Positions 61,509-64,000 of a stretch of 64,000 nt of DNA are shown here, piece after piece. Each line of letters opens with the position of its first letter. Position 1 is the first letter of the stretch. Source of the DNA: Thuidium tamariscinum (Eukaryota; Streptophyta; Bryopsida; Hypnales; Thuidiaceae); the NCBI GenBank assembly GCA_947034885.2, contig OX344750.2, positions 31,048,821-31,112,820 of the forward strand. Reading direction: 5' to 3'. Under the pieces are notes generated by a model, which worked only from the letters and a program-made list of their open reading frames with translations, had not been told where the DNA came from and did not search any database. Made by a program: the position numbers and the translations under genes.

Positions 61509-61796
61509 CATTAGATGAAATTTGAGGGCATTAGGAGACTGCGGGTTCTTGGACTGCGAGAATGCAGTTTCAGCCCTGTGAACTCGAATCCTACGTGGTC
61601 GCGACCCTGCCACGTAATAAATAAGAAATTTAATTTTTTTTTGGACTTACTTTCATATTTCAGGACCCCCCCAATTTTTATTTTTATTTTTATTTTATTT
61701 TGATAAAAATCGGCCTGACAATGGACAACGGCTTTGGAAGCCATTTTGGGAACAGACCCGAAACGGCCCTGTAATGCCCTCAGATTTCATCTAATG
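61509..61796 (-). mobile_element. TIR element without target duplication, copy 4 (288 bp)
   Basis: CATTAGATGAAATTTGAGGG faces the mirror of CATTAGATGAAATCTGAGGG. It splits the junction-hairpin sequence; the flanks TTTCATACCT|TTTTACTACATAG restore CATAACTTTTCACTACATGG with no duplicated base. Internal CCCGAAACGGCC is the mirror of the CATTTCGGGAC word in copy 2. The open frames on both strands across it are incidental. Confidence 0.8.
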
Positions 61797-62209
61797 TTTT
61801 ACTACATAGTTTACAAGTTATAACATGATTTTTTTTTAATTTGGCAGGTAGCCCGGGCAACTAGAAAAAAATCTTTTAAGAAAAAATCTTTTAAGAAATA
61901 GAAACGTGAAACTTATTTCTTAAATTTACATCTATGTAGAAAGCTTTGAGTCATTCCATTTTGATTAATGAATTGAAAGGTATGAGGTGCTTTAGTTTGG
62001 GATAGTTTACAGGTAGTTAAAGAATCTATACTCTACAAAAATGTTTGAAATCCTTTATTTAATTCAATTTTGAATATTTAAAAAAAAATTAACCATTGCG
62101 ATTGGCACAGTTCATTTCCATAAATAAATTTCTTCAAATTTAGAATTTTGAAGTGTTTTCTACTTCTTTCTACTTAATATTTTCTTCTAATATCTTGTAC
62201 AGTGAGGTA
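61797..62209 (+). repeat. Array unit 11, forward arm
   Basis: Forward arm of the next unit up to TCTAATATCTTGTA, the insertion site of fold-back element B. Confidence 0.75.
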
Positions 62210-63595
62210 CCAATCAAAATGTCATTTTTGAATTCGCAGTGAGAAAATTTTTAGTACTACCAACTTTGAAAGCCTCCCGAGAGCTCAAAAATTGATTTTC
62301 TACCACGAAATTTTTACCACAGCATCATCTTTAAGTTCTTTATATGCATGCCAAATTTCAAGACCAAAAGATTCACCCAAAAAAAGTTATTCAAAATCTA
62401 CCAACATGGGTAGTGGTGAGAAACATTTCACTACTTTCAACTTTGACACCTTCCTAAGGATTGAGTTTTTTTTCTTTTGCCATGAAATTTTTGTCATAAA
62501 ACAAAATCTATGTTTTCAATATGTGTAAAAAATTTTAAATTAAAAAAAGTTTTTTTTAAGAAGATATTTGAAATCTCCCAACAGGTGTAGTTTTGAGAAA
62601 ATTTTCACAATTGCCAACTTTGACACCCTCCCAAGGGTTGGAAAATTGGTTTCTTACTATGAATTGTTTTTGGTAAAGTCATTTCTATGTTGATAATATG
62701 TGATCCAAATTTCAAATTGAAATGAATTATCAAAAAAAATATATACAAAATCTCCCAACAGATGTAGTTGTGAGAAAATTTTCACTACTGCCAATTTTGA
62801 CATCCTCCCAAGGGCTGAAAATTTGTCTATTTAACATGAATTTTTTTGAGTAAGATCAACTTTATGTTGATAATATATATTCGAAATTTCAAGTTTAAAA
62901 CACTTACTTGAAAAAAGATATTCAAAATCTCTCAACATGTGTAGTTGTGAGGTTGAGTTTTTACATTTGTGTCAAACTTTGCTCCACAAAATAACACTAT
63001 ACTAAGGGCTCAAAAACTCCTCCTCACAACTACACATGTTGGGAGATTTTGTATATATTTTTCTGGTAATTTATTTGAATTTGAAATTTGGAGCATATAT
63101 TATCAACATAGAAATGACTTTACCAAAAAAAATTCATGGTAAGAAACCAATTTTCCAACCCTTGGGAGGGTATCAAAGTTGGAAATTGTGAAATTTTTTT
63201 CAAAACTACACCTGTTGGGAGATTTCAAATATCTTCTTAAAAAAAAATAATTTAATTAAAAAAATTTTACACATATTGAAAACAAAGAGATTGTTTTATG
63301 ACAAAAATTTCATGGCAAAAGAAAAAAAACTCAATCCTTAGGAAGGTGTCAAAGTTGAAAGTAGTGAAATGTTTCTCACCACTACCCATGTTGGTAGATT
63401 TTGAATAACTTTTTTTTGGTGAATCTTTTGGTCTTGAAATTTGGCATACATATAAATAACTTAAAGATGATTCTGTAGTAAAAATTTCGTGGTAGAAAAT
63501 CAATTTTTGAGCTCTCGGAAGGCTTTCAAAGTTGGTAGTACTGAAATTTTTCTCATTGCGAATTCAAAAATGACATTTTCATTGGTACCCCATTG
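62210..63595 (-). mobile_element. Fold-back element B, inverted relative to A (1386 bp)
   Basis: CAGTGAGGTACCAATC faces GATTGGTACCCCATTG-type sequence with TA on both sides (62208-62209, 63596-63597). It is the sister of element A at the same position of the array unit, but its long and short arms (about 745 and 580 bp) and the central spacer (62955-63015) are in the opposite order. The 78-codon frames at 62292-62528 (+) and 63267-63503 (-) are mirror images of each other, a direct consequence of the palindrome. Confidence 0.8.
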
Positions 63596-64000
63596 TACAA
63601 TTCCAAATGATTTGAATTTTTTTGTGCATATAGCCAACTTGCATGAAAAAATGAATTCAAAGAATAACCATTATTTTCAACATTTTGTCATACAAATGTG
63701 ACCTTGTGAAGGGCAACAGCCCAAGTTTTTGTAGCTGGGATGAAAAATGAATTTTTGCCAATTCAAATGTTAATACCTTGCAAACTTTACAATGGAAAAT
63801 TCTTAAGGTTTTTTCATGCCTTCTTAAATCTTTTTCCTACAAGATCCTTTAATTACATGTGTCAAAAAATGTTTTCTTTCTAATTAATATATTTCACTTG
63901 TATTCAAAATCATTCATTGGAAGGAACTTTAGTGAAGACATAGTGAAAAAGCTTTAGGGGTTAAAGCTACTCCTCGGGGACATGTTTTGTTAAAAATTTA
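63596..64000 (+). repeat. Array unit 11, loop, running off the window
   Basis: TACAATTCCAAATGATTTG, the GCATATAGCC block, GTGACCTTGTGAAGGGC and GGGGTTAAAGCTACTCC, in the usual order. The unit continues beyond base 64000. Confidence 0.75.

Noticed and set aside
62292..63503. Two nearly identical 78-codon proteins on opposite strands
   Set aside because: They are the same arm of a fold-back element read twice; the apparent conservation is palindrome symmetry.

Overview
The window looks like repeat-rich, AT-rich intergenic heterochromatin from a plant-type nuclear genome. The evidence is an interstitial run of the plant telomere heptamer (TTTAGGG), CACTA-type DNA transposons with 3-bp target duplications, very long LTRs of the TG...CA type with 5-bp target duplications, and TATA boxes of plant form. 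I cannot name the species. I found no recognisable host gene, rRNA, tRNA or CRISPR. The open frames of 60-145 codons are short, AT-biased, often mirror each other on both strands of palindromes, and recur only because the repeats recur.

The backbone is a head-to-tail array of a roughly 3.1-kb repeat, all copies on the + strand, running from base 1 to base 64000. Each unit is built from inverted repeats: arms that read forwards and then backwards, and a hairpin at each junction ending in GTTATGAAAATTGTTGGGCC and its mirror. Within units, blocks of about 405 bp are repeated one to three times. Because the units are alike, almost every inserted element can be compared with its empty site elsewhere in the window.

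Insertions in order: a CACTA element (886-2217); a giant solo LTR (3909-7968, duplication CTATA); an older LTR of the same family (8786-13046); a different solo LTR (14196-16579, duplication ATGCA); two TIR elements without target duplication (17352-17637, 20280-20562); a TTAA-flanked element (21290-22260); a patchwork region (22846-26645) holding a TA-flanked MITE and an inverted TTAA-flanked element; a CACTA MITE (28460-28675); a composite region (34735-42352) that ends as the same giant LTR family and contains minisatellites, a third TSD-less element and a CACTA element with a SINE-like head; a giant LTR (43022-46826, duplication TGTTY); a giant LTR on the minus strand (47968-51654, duplication CTTGA) and a fragment of another (51997-52275); two fold-back elements (52945-54342, 62210-63595); an LTR-like minus-strand region (54808-58368) with a 738-bp TTAA-flanked palindrome inside it; and a fourth TSD-less element (61509-61796).

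The most interesting signal is in the giant LTRs. Well downstream of the TATA box and upstream of the LTR end, each carries a short ATG-initiated reading frame of 22-38 codons that stops at a plant-consensus splice donor (GTAAAC, GTATGT, GTGGGC) exactly on a codon boundary. Four copies of one subfamily share the peptide core around FDDGTMEIY while the bases after the donor diverge; two minus-strand copies have unrelated peptides in the same layout. I infer that these LTRs carry the first coding exon of a spliced retrotransposon protein. The second notable result is a TIR family (about 285 bp) whose four insertions show no target duplication against empty sites in the same window.
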